NCBI GenBank assembly: GCA_910574455.1
Contig: CAJSYZ010000012.1
Coordinates: 1,543,317-1,607,316 of the forward strand
Source of the DNA: Trichaptum fuscoviolaceum
Taxonomy: Eukaryota; Basidiomycota; Agaricomycetes; Hymenochaetales; Trichaptaceae
Reading direction: 5' to 3'
DNA length: 64,000 nt
A program made the translations under genes and the position numbers. Below the pieces are notes generated by a model that was not told the DNA's origin, searched no databases, and worked only from the letters and a program-made list of their open reading frames with translations. This document shows, piece by piece, positions 22,547 through 35,425 of the stretch (positions within the stretch are counted from its first letter, which is position 1; the number at the start of each line of letters is the position of its first letter).

Positions 22547-25500
22547 ATGCTTGGAATTGATACCGGGAGTCCTCTTCCACCGGGAACGCCTCCAACGCGT
22601 ACGTTTCTCTCTAGCGTCGGGATACCAGCTTATTGACTTTGTTCTGTAGGTAAATTTGAAGGGCCTTGGTTCTACACACAGCTCTACTTGTCAACGACCA
22701 TCGGACTAGCTTCTTTTCTGCTCTTCTCGTATTGCCGTACGCGATGGCCTTTACTCTTTGCTCCTAGGACCAAGCTCAAAGGTAATGGAAGCTACTCTTT
22801 TGTCAACGGTTGTATTCTTACACTGATACAGGTTTCTCGCCTCATGAGGCACATGCGCACAATGCTTTTTTCGGATGGATCATACCTACCATAAAGACGT
22901 CCGAAATCACCATTCTACAAATAGTCGGTTTGGATGCCGCAGTGGTGAGCACTCAGACAGTTTCTGTGGCGAGATGCGGAACTGATGCCAGTATAGTTGC
23001 TAAATTTCTTCAAAATGTCATTTTCCTTGTTTTCACTCCTATCTATACTCTCGATGGTGGTATTAATGCCAATCAACTTCAAGGTCTACATTTTCCTTCT
23101 CTCTCCGTATTATTCTAATAATCTTATTATAGAACAATGTGGGCGGTGGAGATGACGAGGATGATGATGGCGGCTGGCCTGGGGAGTCTTTGCTGCCTTC
23201 TTTACCCAAGATGCCCAATGACAGCAACTCCGGACGTGATTGGCTTGATCTTCTCAACGATGCAAACTCTTATCTCTCTCTTCACCTTATATTCACCTAT
23301 TTATTTACCTTTCTCGTCCTCCGGTTTATCCACAAAAACTATTCTCGCTTTGTGCGCGCCCGGCAATTATTTTCTCTCGAGCTCGTCCACTCAATTTCGG
23401 CACGCACGGTCATGGTCACCGATCTTCCGAAGCATCTTCGAGGTGAACGAGCGCTAGCTGTGTACTTTGAGAACATGGGTTTAACGGTCGAAAGCGTTAG
23501 CTTGTGCCGTGAGGTAAACTCATTGAAGCACCTTCTGGACCGCAGGACGGATGCGTTGCTGAAGCTGGAGAAGGCATGGACGGAATACCTTGGCAATCCA
23601 AGTAATATGGAGACCATCGACCCATCGGACAACGCCGTTGCGCCGCTCATCGAAATAGACGGCGAGCAGAACCCGAGTGACACATACTCGGCACGTTATG
23701 TGGTTCCTCATCAGAAAAGACCGACCATTCGGCCAGGATGGTTTAAGCCGAAGACAGATGCGCTGGAATATCTCGAAGCCAAGTTTAAAGAAGCGGATGC
23801 TGCAGTGCAAGCAAAGAGGAAAGATGGAAGATTTAAGGCTTCACATGTTGCATTTGTCACGTTTGAGAAAATGTCGAGTGCGGTCTGTGTATACTCTTCT
23901 CGTTTTCATATTTCACAGCTTACTCTTTGTCTAGCAAATTGCATCACAAGTCGTGCACGCGCCTCAACCCCTCCAGTGTGTGACTTGTCTCGCGCCAGAA
24001 ACTCGCGATATAGTGTGGATGAACATGACCCACTCGCGAACAGCGGCAAGAACGAGACAGATAGTGGTCCTTGGCTTAATGCTTCTTATCTTCTTTTTCT
24101 GGGTTTTCCCAATCGCGGCCCTCGCCAGTCTTCTCAGTTACCAAGAGATCAAAAAGACTATGCCATGGTTAGGCCGTTTAATCGACTCCAACGAGGAGAT
24201 ACGGGCTATTGTGCAGAATGTTTTACCCTCTGTAGCCATGATTTCTCTGAACGCCTTGTTGCCGTTCATATTTGAAGGTTGGTATTCCAATCTTCTCATG
24301 GCACTAATGCTGATTACTCCCTTCACATATCAGCACTCACATATCTCCAGGGATATCGCGCGCGTAGTTGGATCGAGTATTCTTTACTCAAAAAATACTT
24401 CCTCTTCCTGTTGGTAAACGTCGTGTTTATCTTCCTGGTCGCCAGTACATATTGGCAGCTTATACGTGACCTCGCTGAGTCGCCAGCAAAGGTGCCAGAA
24501 CGTATTGCTGAAGCTCTCCAGCAAGGTCGAGCTCGGTATGTCAAGTTAACATCGAGATATACTCGCCAGGCCTCATTCTGATTCTCGCAGGCACTTTTTC
24601 CTTTCATACGTTATTCTTCAAGGTACTTCCCACTCAACGTTTATCGCACATCGCTGACTGTTTTCTGGTACAGGACTTGGCATCATGCCGCTGCAGTTAC
24701 TCAATTTGGGGGTGATAATTCCTCGGATTATGTACCGCTTATTCATTACTCGGACCCCCAGAGGTATGTCCAAGCCTAATTGAAGCTTCGCCGAGTATCT
24801 TGTTGTACTGATGTTATCAAAGATTATGCCGAGCTGAATGCGCCTCCGATGATCAATTACGGCGTTGTGTACCCGCAAGCCATCCTCGTATTCGTGGTGA
24901 CCTTGCTGTATAGTATAATCCAACCTGTGATTCTGATATTTGGGGCACTCTACTTTGGCATCGGTTACATTGTATATAAATACAAACTGCTTTTTGGTGA
25001 GTGAGCTGTAAAGATTTTTCTTCCCTCCGCTAATCCATTATACTAGTTTTCTACAAACCGTATGAGTCTCAGGGTCAGGCGTGGCCCATAACCTTTAATC
25101 GACTCATGTGGGGTGTTGGCATTTTCCAGATTTTCATGTCTGGTATATTCGTCCTCCGTAAAGGTGTTATCCTTTCGTTCTTTATCGCCCCCCTCTTGCT
25201 TGGAACGCTGTTCTGGGCTTTCTATACTGTCAGGACATTCGACCCGCTGAGTAAAAACGTGAACCTCAGCTCCGTTTGCGAGGTGCAACGAGGAGTTGCT
25301 GTAGAAGATGTACAGAACATGAAAAATTCTCATCCCGTTACATCGTCACAACGGTCAGTATTCTATTGCATTCGTAGTTCGCTTTTCTCAATAATTCGAC
25401 AGCAATCTAAGTCAACGGAGATACGCTCAGAACGATGAAACGCTTTACGTTGCACCGGAGGACGAACGGACTGACTATGTAAGTGTTGGAAATTGACTGT

Positions 25501-26270
25501 CTGCAATGTCACTGACGAGATCTGTGAAGTCGCAACCTCCTATGTCTAACTGGTATTATGGCGTTCTGAAGTGAGTGTACTCAAATTTGATGTATTCTCG
25601 CGACCTAACAATATTTCAAAGTACTGGCAAGAGACGATATGGACATCCGGCTCTGACCGGTGTCCTCCCCCAGCCTTGGTTACCATTGAAGAAAGGACAA
25701 ACTCTCGTGAACAGAGAACAGGGCGTGTCAAATGGAAAGAGCAGTGAAGCTGTGGTTCTGACTCTCCGGAAACGATACAGTAGTCTCCGTAAAGTAAGCC
25801 GACCTGCAGTAGAGGGAGTGGAGGCAATCGGCTTGCGATTGAATGAGTCAAGAAGCGAGGAAAATGGTGGGTATAGTGATCGAGATTCGACTTCAATAAA
25901 TCCATGGAGTGAAGGGCACAATGAGACGCCGAGTGCTTCGGTTACTCCGGGCGCGAAAATCTTACAACATCGCCTGAGCTTTGACGACGCGTCCGGTGTT
26001 ATCGCCCTTCCAGATCATGCTAACTGGCTCATGGAGGAAGCAGACAGTGATTCCGAAGAGGACGTTGGGAGTGCTGCAAGTGCTTCTACGCCTACCCCCC
26101 ATCCCCATGTCAGACATGACGCTGACCCAACACACTCGAATGAGTCGGGCCCGTCGCATATTGCGACTCATATGTCCCCGACATCTCCTTCCAAACAGAG
26201 ACATGGAACATATTTCCATCATCCCGAGCGTAGACGACAGCAAATACCCGGGGCATTCCCAAAGATATAG
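22547..26270 (+). CDS. CSC1/OSCA/TMEM63-type ion channel
   Basis: A multi-exon gene of roughly 900 codons. Exon 1 begins MLGIDTGSPLPPGTPPT and splices at GTACGT (near 22602). The body shows a first membrane helix (LSTTIGLASFLLFSYCR) and a conserved HEAHAHNAFFGWIIPTIK region. A long cytosolic RRM-like segment follows with SARTVMVTDLPKHL and ASHVAFVTFEKM, then the DUF221 channel core with many hydrophobic segments between about 24050 and 25230. The cytosolic tail contains QPPMSNWYYGVLN and GKRRYGHPALTG and ends in Ser/Pro-rich sequence. Members are osmosensitive or mechanosensitive cation channels of plasma membrane or endomembranes. At least nine short introns are evident; not every junction was fixed. 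Confidence 0.88.
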
Positions 26271-26553
26271 TAATGCATTACATGTATACCTCGTCATCTC
26301 AATCATAAATACGGAACTACTTTACGCATATATATTCCTTGCTTTTACAGTACATGTACTTGAAGATTAGATGGGCAGATATTTTGAGAGCATCACCCAT
26401 ACTAGTGGGCGTCTATATGGGCGTCTAAAACCACTGTTATGGTTCCTGAGAATTCGCCATCCGAACAGGACGTTTGCTTCATCCTTCATCGAACCGATAA
26501 CCTATACAGTAGGCTATTGGGATAGTAGCTGAGCGTCGCTCTGCCTTATATCC

Positions 26554-27959
26554 ATGGCTGACAAGGCGGTTAAAGATGTGCTCCTCGTCGGCTTTGGTGC
26601 TGTAGGAGCAATCTGTAAGTTGCACTGACAACTGCAATCGAGTTCTGTTTGCTCGGACTTCAAAGCGACTGATACATTGCTGCACAGACTCTCTGATCTT
26701 GCAACGTAGCGGGCTGGCTAGGGTGACAGTCGTTGCGCGGAGCAACTACAAGATTGTGAAAGGTGAGCATATACACAGAGTGCTATGCAAAATCAAGGCC
26801 GCCTGAACACAAAAGATCATGGGATGAATATTCAGAGCCAGAAGTATGGTGACCTCAAATCCTGGAGACCAGACAGATGTGAGTCAGCTCAGACAGCCTC
26901 TGTATCCCTCACTTGAGCTCCTTGCAGTGTTTCCGACTGTATCTGAAGCACTCGACCGCCCCTACTCATATGTTCTTGTCGCGACAAAGGCCATTCCGGA
27001 AATCACACCCACACCCAAACTCCTAGCACCTCTCCTCTCCCCGTCTTATACACACCCTCAGCCGACGTATGTCCTTATGCAGAATGGTCTGGGGATCGAA
27101 CGTGATCTGTATAAAGCTCTATCGTCACTTCCGAACGCAAAAGCTCCTCGTATCCTCAGCTGCGCCGTCTGGATTGGGACAAATCTTCTGAGCGACAATG
27201 TTGTAGAACACAATGACTTCGTGCGTCTCTACTCCTACGCATGGAACTTGCTGGTAATATAATAATCGAGCTCGTACAGGATAGGGTATCTATCGGCCTC
27301 TACAAGCCAGGTAACTACTCCGACACCTCCCAGTCCCCCGAGGAAATACAATTATTAGAGGATATGGGGGGAATGCTCGAGGCTGGAGGAAGCACCGTAA
27401 CGTTGGCGCCGGAGATCCAGCGGCTGAAGTACACGAAGAATTTCTGGTATCTATGCCGTTCTAATCCTATGGGAAAGCATTCGCTAATCTCTATCCATCG
27501 CATCAGGAATCTCGGATTTGCCAGCTTTGCTACGCTCAGTCGATATACACTGCCCGCCATTTTCCAAAATCCGCCTGTAGAGGAACTCGTGGTTCCGGTC
27601 CTTCGGGAGGTGTTCAAGGAGACTCTGGCAGTGGGCCGTGCGATGGGTTTCGACGAGGCTGCGCTGCCGTCAAGTGTCATTGAAGATGCAATAGAGCGAA
27701 CTGCAAGCATTCATAGGAGGTCCGACAGTAAACACACTCCTAGTATGCTCTTAGATGTCAAGAACGGCCGTCCGATGGAAATTGAGGTGATTGTAGGTGA
27801 AGTCGTGAAGAAAGCGAAAGAGCTCAACGTTAATATTCCGGTACGATGATTGAGATCCATGCGTTTGAGATAGATAGATACTTAACTATGTCTCTTTAGA
27901 GGATCGAGACAATGTATGCATTGTTGATGATCATCCAAGGGCAGCTTCTGCAGAAATGA
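26554..27959 (+). CDS. 2-dehydropantoate 2-reductase (ketopantoate reductase) family protein
   Basis: Exon 1 starts MADKAVKDVLLVGFGAVGAI with the Rossmann GxGxxG-like loop and splices at GTAAGT (26614). Later exons give SYVLVATKAIPE, VLMQNGLG, an RLKYTKNFWN segment matching the family Lys-x-x-Lys-x-x-W-N catalytic block, and LDVKNGRPMEIEVIVGE. The long ORF appears to stop at 27847, but a last intron (GTACGATG ... TCTTTAG) fits better. It restores NIPRIETMYALLMII, the usual end of the family, with the stop at 27957-27959. Ketopantoate reductase makes pantoate for coenzyme A. Many fungal paralogues have unknown substrates, so the exact reaction is uncertain. Confidence 0.83.
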
Positions 27960-28239
27960 AGGGAGGATTTCGATTCAAGTCGATCCTCACTGCCAAGGCC
28001 ACTTATGTTTGCAAGACTAGAGATCCTTTTGATAGATGAATGATTTTTTGGATACTGTAGAAACTTACCGTGCCTCTGGATTCTGTGATAAACTGTGTAC
28101 GACGAGGTTGCGCAGTTAGTCCTAAGGACAAATTAGATGCTCCCAAGAGAACGACATAGATGAGTGAAGTGAATATATAGTATTAGCTCTGTATATACAT
28201 GAATGAACGGTGGTATGTATTAGTGCAGAGTCTATGTAT

Positions 28240-29818
28240 CTAAGCCTCTAAGATATCTTCTAAGAGCTCTTTCTCATGGTTACTCTTCAAAGCGTCAATA
28301 ATCAGCTGTAACCCGCCTCCATCAAGAATGTCATCTAGGTTCAACGTTGTGTAGTTTATACGATGATCTGTAACACGATCCTTTAAAAATAGAAGCATTA
28401 AACAATAGTTAGAAACCTTTATACTGAAAAAACATACTTGTACAAAGTTATAAGTCCTAATCTTTTCGCTACGGTCGGAACTTCTGACGAGTTGTCTTCT
28501 GACATCTCGACGTTCGGCTACTTCGGCTCTAAGTTTACGATCGAGTAATCGCGCTTCTAGAACTCGGTAGGCTCGTTGTCTGTTCTGTGAGAATGATGTC
28601 AATTTATCAAGATACTATAGAGTAAACGTCCCTAATTACCATATGTTGACTTCTTTCATCTTGCATTGATACTGTTATACCGGTGGGTACATGAGTTAGT
28701 CGGACAGCGGATTCGGTTTTATTGACGTGCTGTAAGTCTGGATTAGTTACGACAACGATGGAAGCATAGAGAAAAGTCGAACCTGGCCACCAGCTCCACG
28801 AGCTCTCATGACCTCTATTCGGATATCCTTATCTTCGTAAAGCTTCTCCCTCTCATCGGTCGCTTCGGTCTCCGAAGTCAGCGGAAGTACCTAGATGAAT
28901 TGCAAGAGCGGTAAACTATAACTCGTGGAATATAAAAGGATCTAGCTCACAACTACTGAGACAGTACTAGTATGAACTCGCCCACTAGCTTCCGTCGCAG
29001 GCACACGCTGAACTCTGTGAACACCACTCTCCCAGCGAAATTCGTCATAAGCACCATGTCCTGTGACTTCGAGCGTCGCAAATTTTAACCCGCCTTCGTC
29101 TCGATCGTCCTTTGAAGCAAGCTTCGCTTGCCACCCTTTAGTGACGGAGAAACGGGTGTACATCCGAAGGAGATCCTCAAGGAATAGCGACGCTTCCGAA
29201 CCTCCGACACCTGGTTTGAGTTCAATGAGAGCAGATAGTTCGGCTGTGGTAGATTGTGGAAGCAGCGATTTTGTCAGGGAGTCTGTCTGGATAGAGAGAC
29301 TTCCGATCAGGCCAGAGAGCTCTTCTTCTGCCAGAGTTCGAATTGATATGTCCTCATCTTCCAAGAGAGGAATGGTATCGACGAGGGTCTAAGATCGGTC
29401 AGTAGGCCTGATGATCAACAGCAGTAAAGGACTAATAATTTATTGACTGACCTACCGCACGAGTCTTTTGCCACCCAACCCACGCTTCATACACAGTATT
29501 CAGATTCTTGAGTTGTCTGCTCAATCCCGAACGATCTATAGTGAATTGTTTTAGCATCCAGTGCATGAGTTAGATGAGAGTGAAGCCCGCACTTTGCTTG
29601 CCCGTATTGGCCCCTGAATGAATTCGCTTCATAAGGTCGTCTCGCTCTGCCACTTTTCTAGCGACAACCGACAAAAGACTTTCATTGTCACGTTCTACTG
29701 TAGACACAGCGCTCAACGCTTTGTCGGCAGTGGCAAGCTGTCTGCTCCGTAAAACTGGGGGAAGTAGGCGATCGTACTTTCCGGATGCATGTTGCAAGCA
29801 AGTCCATACTCTCCTCAT
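28240..29818 (-). CDS. Mitochondrial peptide chain release factor 1 (mtRF1/MRF1-type)
   Basis: At least six exons. The N-terminus ([28 protein letters not shown]) looks like a mitochondrial presequence. The PCRF domain follows ([22 protein letters not shown], then [25 protein letters not shown]). The next exon carries the universal GGQ peptidyl-hydrolase motif in RARGAGGQ, with [13 protein letters not shown] after the splice. The C-terminal part has [15 protein letters not shown]. Class I factors of this type release nascent chains at UAA/UAG on mitochondrial ribosomes. It is divergent from the Mtc5/WDR59-like gene across about 240 bp. Confidence 0.92.
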
Positions 29819-30057
29819 GAATAAAGACCGAATAAATCACAACATCCAAGTTGTTCTTTAGCCAGATATACAGTACACGGGATGAAGAGAAACAAACGTA
29901 TCGCTTTGCTATTTATGGATTTCTAAGTAGTACTGGCCATTCAGGGTCGTAACACGCATCCGAGTCGTCTCGTTTCTAATACCATAGACCTAAGACGTGA
30001 CACTCGTCATGAACAGCGACTGTCCTCAGGAACTGGAACTTACAATGATACTTTAGC

Positions 30058-33000
30058 ATGGCATCCTTATATCCCTCGTCGCTACCTCAGGAAGACATAG
30101 ACAGAAATGTGGTGGCTCAAAGCTTTCAAGCCAACTCACTTGTTCCGCCTCTCAGTTACCTCTCCGCCAGACGGCCATCTCTCTCAGTACAAAATGAGAT
30201 ATTACCCTCGTCTCACTCAAGAGAAACTTTGCATTCCAACCTCCGAAATGAAGCACTGCTTCAGATAGATGCCGAGGAGGAGGAGGCGAAGTTTCGCCAG
30301 AGCCTTCAAATCGACATGAAGACTTTAGTAGGTGATTCAATCGGAAACGTACGTCCACCAGCATACTCTATACGGACAAGGAACCTGACTTCACTTTAGA
30401 TGAGTATCAGTCCTACCAGTCGGGATATTGTTCTGGCAGCGTATGTGCAAGAACGAAGTTATGCTACTTAGCACGCTAATGTCTTACGTCGTAGACGGAA
30501 AGGGCTATTTATCATCGACCTCGAAGCCCCACTCGAGGTACCAAGGTTTCTTCCACAGGGAGGTACATGGGACGTTGCGGATGTACAATGGAACCCCCAT
30601 CGTAGCCATGCAGAGTACATTGTCTCGACCTCGAGTGAACGACTGTACGTCTTCCTCTGAATAATTTCCTCTTCACGGCCTAACCTCCATAGTTTAATAT
30701 GGAATCTTTTGATCATGGGGAAAACATCCATAGAGCACATCTTGCAGTCTCACTACAGAGCTATAACCGATATCAACTGGCACCCTTTTGACCCAGATAT
30801 AGTCTGTAGCACTGGTATTGACTCTTGGATTTGGGCATGGGATATTCGAGATCCGTCGAAACCAGCGTTTGGTTCGTTATGTTGTTTAATTCGCATTTAT
30901 ATCGTATGTTCACTGTTTACCTTCAGGCCTTTCTGCTTTCAATGGTATTTCATTTGGTTCAATGTCCCAGACTGCAAAGCTCATTCAGACTAGCCGGGGG
31001 AACACAGGTTAAATGGAATCGTAAGGATGGCAATATCCTTGCCTCGTCTCATCTAGATGAGATTCTTACGTGGGACCGCCGAGTGAGTGGACGCACTAAG
31101 CATCCGACCGGAGATTTAATTTGGTGTAGAAAGGATCAATTCCGACCTCACGCTTAAAAGCACACGACGCAAAAATATACGGCATAGACTGGTCGCACTC
31201 TTCCAAGGACGAACTAATAACTTGTTCTCTGGATAAGACCATAAAGGTGTGGTCATTACAGAATATGACTTCCAGTCCGTTTTGTGAGCCGAAGTTAACA
31301 CTCCACACCGGCCACCCCGTTTGGAGGGCGAGAGACCTCCCGTTCGGACGAGGCATCCTGAGTCTTCCTCAAAGGGGTGATGCTCTACTAGAGATGTGGG
31401 GCTACGATGATACGAAGGCACCAGTGGAGACATTCGAAGGCCATACAGATGTTGTGAAGGAATTTGTTTGGCGCAGTCAGGGCGTAGGTGACGGTGAGAG
31501 AATGACCATGTCTATCTTGGAGAAAAACTGATGAAGAGAATAGAACGGGCTTTACAGCTCGTCACATGGTCAAAGGATAAGACTCTCCGTTTCTGGCCTG
31601 TCGGTCGTGATATTTTACAGGTTGGTGTTTAGTCCACGATGTCTCAGTCAGGTGCTATCTCACGCATCGTCTGCTAATGTAGAAGGTCGGCCTAACCCCT
31701 GGTCATCATCCTACCCCGGTTGCGCCTAGGAAAGATGAAGACTATATATCTTTTAGGTCTCCACCAATCGGGGCGGTATATATCCCTGCATTGTCTGCAC
31801 CAAGAGGTCAGCGATCCATCTTAGCAAATGTGCGGGCTCCCCAGCCTTCGTTTTCCTCAAATCCTGTCCTGCTTCCTCACCATGGATCAACTGCTCGAGG
31901 TATACGGCACGAACCTACTCGGGACGAAAAAGTCTTACTACACTCAAGCAGTGCTCAGCGGGCCTTGATGCTGCAAGCATTGGACAGGCACGATGGGACG
32001 ATGAGCAAAGGAAATACAAGGGGTGGTAAACCTAGAATGGACCCTGCAACGTGGTTGTCTAGTTTCCGTGCTGAGAGTGTCGGGCCATCGAGGGTGAGCT
32101 CGGGATCGCGACCTCCGTCAGGCAAAGAAGGGGACGACTCCGCGGATGAATCAAAGCGTCGGAGAAGTGTAAGTCGCAATAGAGGTGAAGACAGGCATCG
32201 TGACTCCGAAACAGCTACCTCATTGATTGACGAGTGAGCTTCACATAATCTGCGCTTCTGCACTTGGTTTACTTGTTTGTTTCTATAGAATCAATACCGT
32301 CGTCAAATCTTTAGGCGGTAAAGTAAGACTGGAAAGGGTGAGTTGCCACTTCATCGGCAGCACTATCACAAGATCTGAATGTGGTGAATAACTTGAAGCA
32401 CGACCTATCTAAGCATCGTACATGTACATTTTGTCTACATGGACCATGGGGGGAATCATCCTCAGTCAACGTCTTCGTTCGCGTTACATTTACTTTTCCC
32501 CGGGAATATCCATCCTCTCGGTCCCCTTACGGCACGCCACTTGTAGAAGTCGAACGCAATCCGCTGATATCCGTCAAACGCCGTGCTTTCATGCAGCGGA
32601 GGCTGCGTGACATCAGGGAAAATCAACGGCCGTGCTTAGAGGCTTGTCTGAAATTCCTATTGTTCGCGGACGGAGGAAGGAGAGGGCAGAAACATGGAAT
32701 CGATTCTGGTTCCTCTTCGGACGAAGAACCGGTCAGTGAGCAGAAGAACAAGAAAGACTTCTCGGCGCATCTGATTCGTGACAATCCCAACCTCGCTGAA
32801 CCACGGTAAGATTCAATGTCTCACGACATTCGGAATCTCTGATTTACTTCCAAATGAAGGTCTTCACAAGGAGTATGGGGCCCTAATGGTGAGACAGGCA
32901 AACACCACACTGATTATATAGCCTTACGCATCTTCTCGATATAGGCCAGCTCGTCTGCATATTCCGCTCCCTTCCCCGTCTGGTGAAGGCAGTGACGCAG

Positions 33001-34904
33001 GACTTATCCGCAACCCGTTCTTTACCCTCGCGCAGACGAGATAGTGTTCCTCGACTCTTTCAGTCTCCTTTACAGCTTTCAGATGCTGTTCGACGCCTAG
33101 CTATGGCTGCTAATGATCGTTCTTTTGGCTTATATGACTCAAGAGACATTGAAGATACAGAAAATATCCTGCGCATCATGAACAACTTGCTGTCGTTCTC
33201 ACAGCCGAAACGAGTAGGCGCAGAGCAATCTCGGTCGCCTGAAAACGGCCAAAGCCAGAATAATTATTCGCTCCTTCCTAAACGGTTGACTATCGTTTAC
33301 ATCAAAGACAGGTCGTTTATTGTCGGCGCACAGCGGACATTGGCAGTGGGTTATTCTCTCCGCTGCCATGATCTCATTGCTATGTGTAAGACAAACGCAA
33401 GGGTTGCCCATCGGCATTCTCGATTCGATCATGAACGAATATTTGATAGTTTGGCCGCCTCTCTACGGTGTATCGGGTTGGGAATTCCTAGGCGGTCGTC
33501 AACTCTATCAGAGAAGAACATTCAAAACCCGTCCATGTACGTTAGGGTGTTGCTGGAACAGCTGTGAGCGTATATTGTCATTTAATGAATTGAATTAGAC
33601 TTTTCTGACGTGTAATTGAATTAAAGTCACTCTGAGTTGGTAAAGTCGAAGGATGTGCAACTACTTGCTATCTTTGGGCTCGTGTTGCTGTCTATAAGCC
33701 AACTACGTAAGTTATTGACTCGATTGTACGAAATCTTCACCTGCTGACACCGATTCGCAGGCGATAAAGGCCAGCAGAAGCCAATCCCGGTTCACGAACC
33801 TTCTCAAGACTACTTCAGCTTGAAGAAGCGGAAGGAGAGTCCATCCACTCCTTCGTCCAGAACTGTGTCATCGCCGACAACACTCGTAGGCGGACAGTCC
33901 CACTCATCATCATCTTCGAGAGGGTCATGGTCTAGTTTGTTCAACAGTGGGACTGTGCGACACTTCATTGGTGGGGCACAGGATACTCTGCAAGTGACAA
34001 GAGATAGAGAGAAGGGTGGTCGTGATTCACCGGGGTTGGCTTTCAACGCGTCGAGCACGGCTATACCGGTTCCAGTTACACCCTTAAGGCACCAAATTAA
34101 GGTCGGAGCGAAGAGGGAGCAGAACCTTCGACAAAATGCTTCTTATAGTGGCGCTGGGACAATGTCCACGGTGGACCTTTCCCCAACTTTGCCCCGTCCA
34201 ACCCATTCGTCTGGTCCTGCAATAGTAAGAGAGAGAAGCCTCTCGTTAGCGTTATCACCACATCCCTCGATACCTGAAGGCCATGTATGGACGCTTGAGT
34301 CAGCCAGGGATGACATGAAACTCGTGTAAGATGCTTTTGCTTTCCTGCTGTTTATCCGATTAATTGTGAGTATTTGTAGGTCACACATATCCATTCCTCA
34401 CAACCACCTATTTCTCCATATACTAGCGTATGCGGAAATGTTGCATAGCTGGAAGCTATATCACAAATACGCAGAGTTAATGAAATCCGCGTCATCGTGG
34501 GCTGACCCATTGCTAGACCTTTCAACGCATAATAGCAATAGTCTAGGTATTGTACGTTTACCTCATTCCGTTAACTACATGCTCATTTTCTCACATTACA
34601 AGAAATCATCAACGCATGCCAACGATGCTCCGAAAGCAATCCTCTCCAGCAAAATGTTTTCTGTGAGAAATGCTCGAGGAAATCCAGTTTACTATGCACT
34701 GTGTGCCAGTTACCAGTCAAGGGTGAGTTAACTGGTAAATGAGAACTCAGAGGCCTTCTAACCCATTATACTTACGTAGGCCTCTCTCGTCTGTGTACAG
34801 TCTGTCAGCATATCACGCATTTGAGTTGTTGGCAAAGACAGTATTTCTATCAGTGTCCGGCTGGTTGCGGCTGTAATTGTGAAGACGACTTGCTTTCATT
34901 GTAG
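30058..34904 (+). CDS. Mtc5/WDR59-like SEA (GATOR2) complex subunit
   Basis: A large gene with about a dozen short introns. The N-terminal third is a WD40 propeller (WDVADVQWNPHRSHAEYIVSTS, ITDINWHPFDPDIVCSTG, IYGIDWSHSSKDELITCSLD, LVTWSKDKTLRFWPVG). A Ser/Arg-rich linker leads to an RWD domain (INTVVKSLGG ... VRVTFTFPREYP). The conserved middle block HRHSRFDHERIFDSLAASLR and VKSKDVQLLAIFGLVLLS follows. The C-terminus is a Cys/His-rich zinc-binding module (LCTVCQHITHLSCW ... CPAGCGCNCEDD), with the stop at 34902-34904. WD40-RWD-zinc architecture is diagnostic for WDR59/Mtc5, which works with Sea2 and Sea4 at the vacuole to relieve SEACIT/GATOR1 inhibition of TORC1. Confidence 0.88.
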
Positions 34905-35425
34905 TGCTTTCTCTAGTCGGCCTCTTGTATATGTACATTAATTATCATTGCAGCTGTCTTTTTAATTTCCCCCCAATTACAAACATTTATGTCTTTGGAA
35001 TGCATTGCTCATCGTACCTAATGGATAATCTACCTCGTCATACATGGTTTCTACTACGCGTGCGGCCTTTTCACCGTTCGGTAATGAATACTCAAAAAAT
35101 CTACCTCTTGTAGTACTGTATCTCCCCTTTTGACATTCGTATGCTATCGAATTGCCCACAGAGAACTTATCCTTGATAATAGAAGGAAGCTTCGATCAAG
35201 TGTGAGTCTAACAAGTTAGTAACAACACCATCTTTCCATACACCAGTATTTATACATTCTTTAAGAAAATACATGTACAGTACATTCAGATCCGGCGTAT
35301 AAATTAGTCGGGAATAGAATATAAACCTCCAATATCCCATCCCCATACATACATAACTTAAGGCAAGCAAATATTAGATGCAAGAAGTAGACATACATAT
35401 AAAGTCCATATATATGAGTGCTGGT
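34905..35425. other. Intergenic between convergent genes
   Basis: AT-rich 3' flanks of the Mtc5-like gene and the metacaspase. No gene or repeat seen. Confidence 0.5.

Noticed and set aside
27241..27849. Stop at 27847-27849 as the end of the ketopantoate-reductase-like gene
   Set aside because: A GTACGA...TTTAG intron restores the conserved family C-terminus and moves the stop to 27959.
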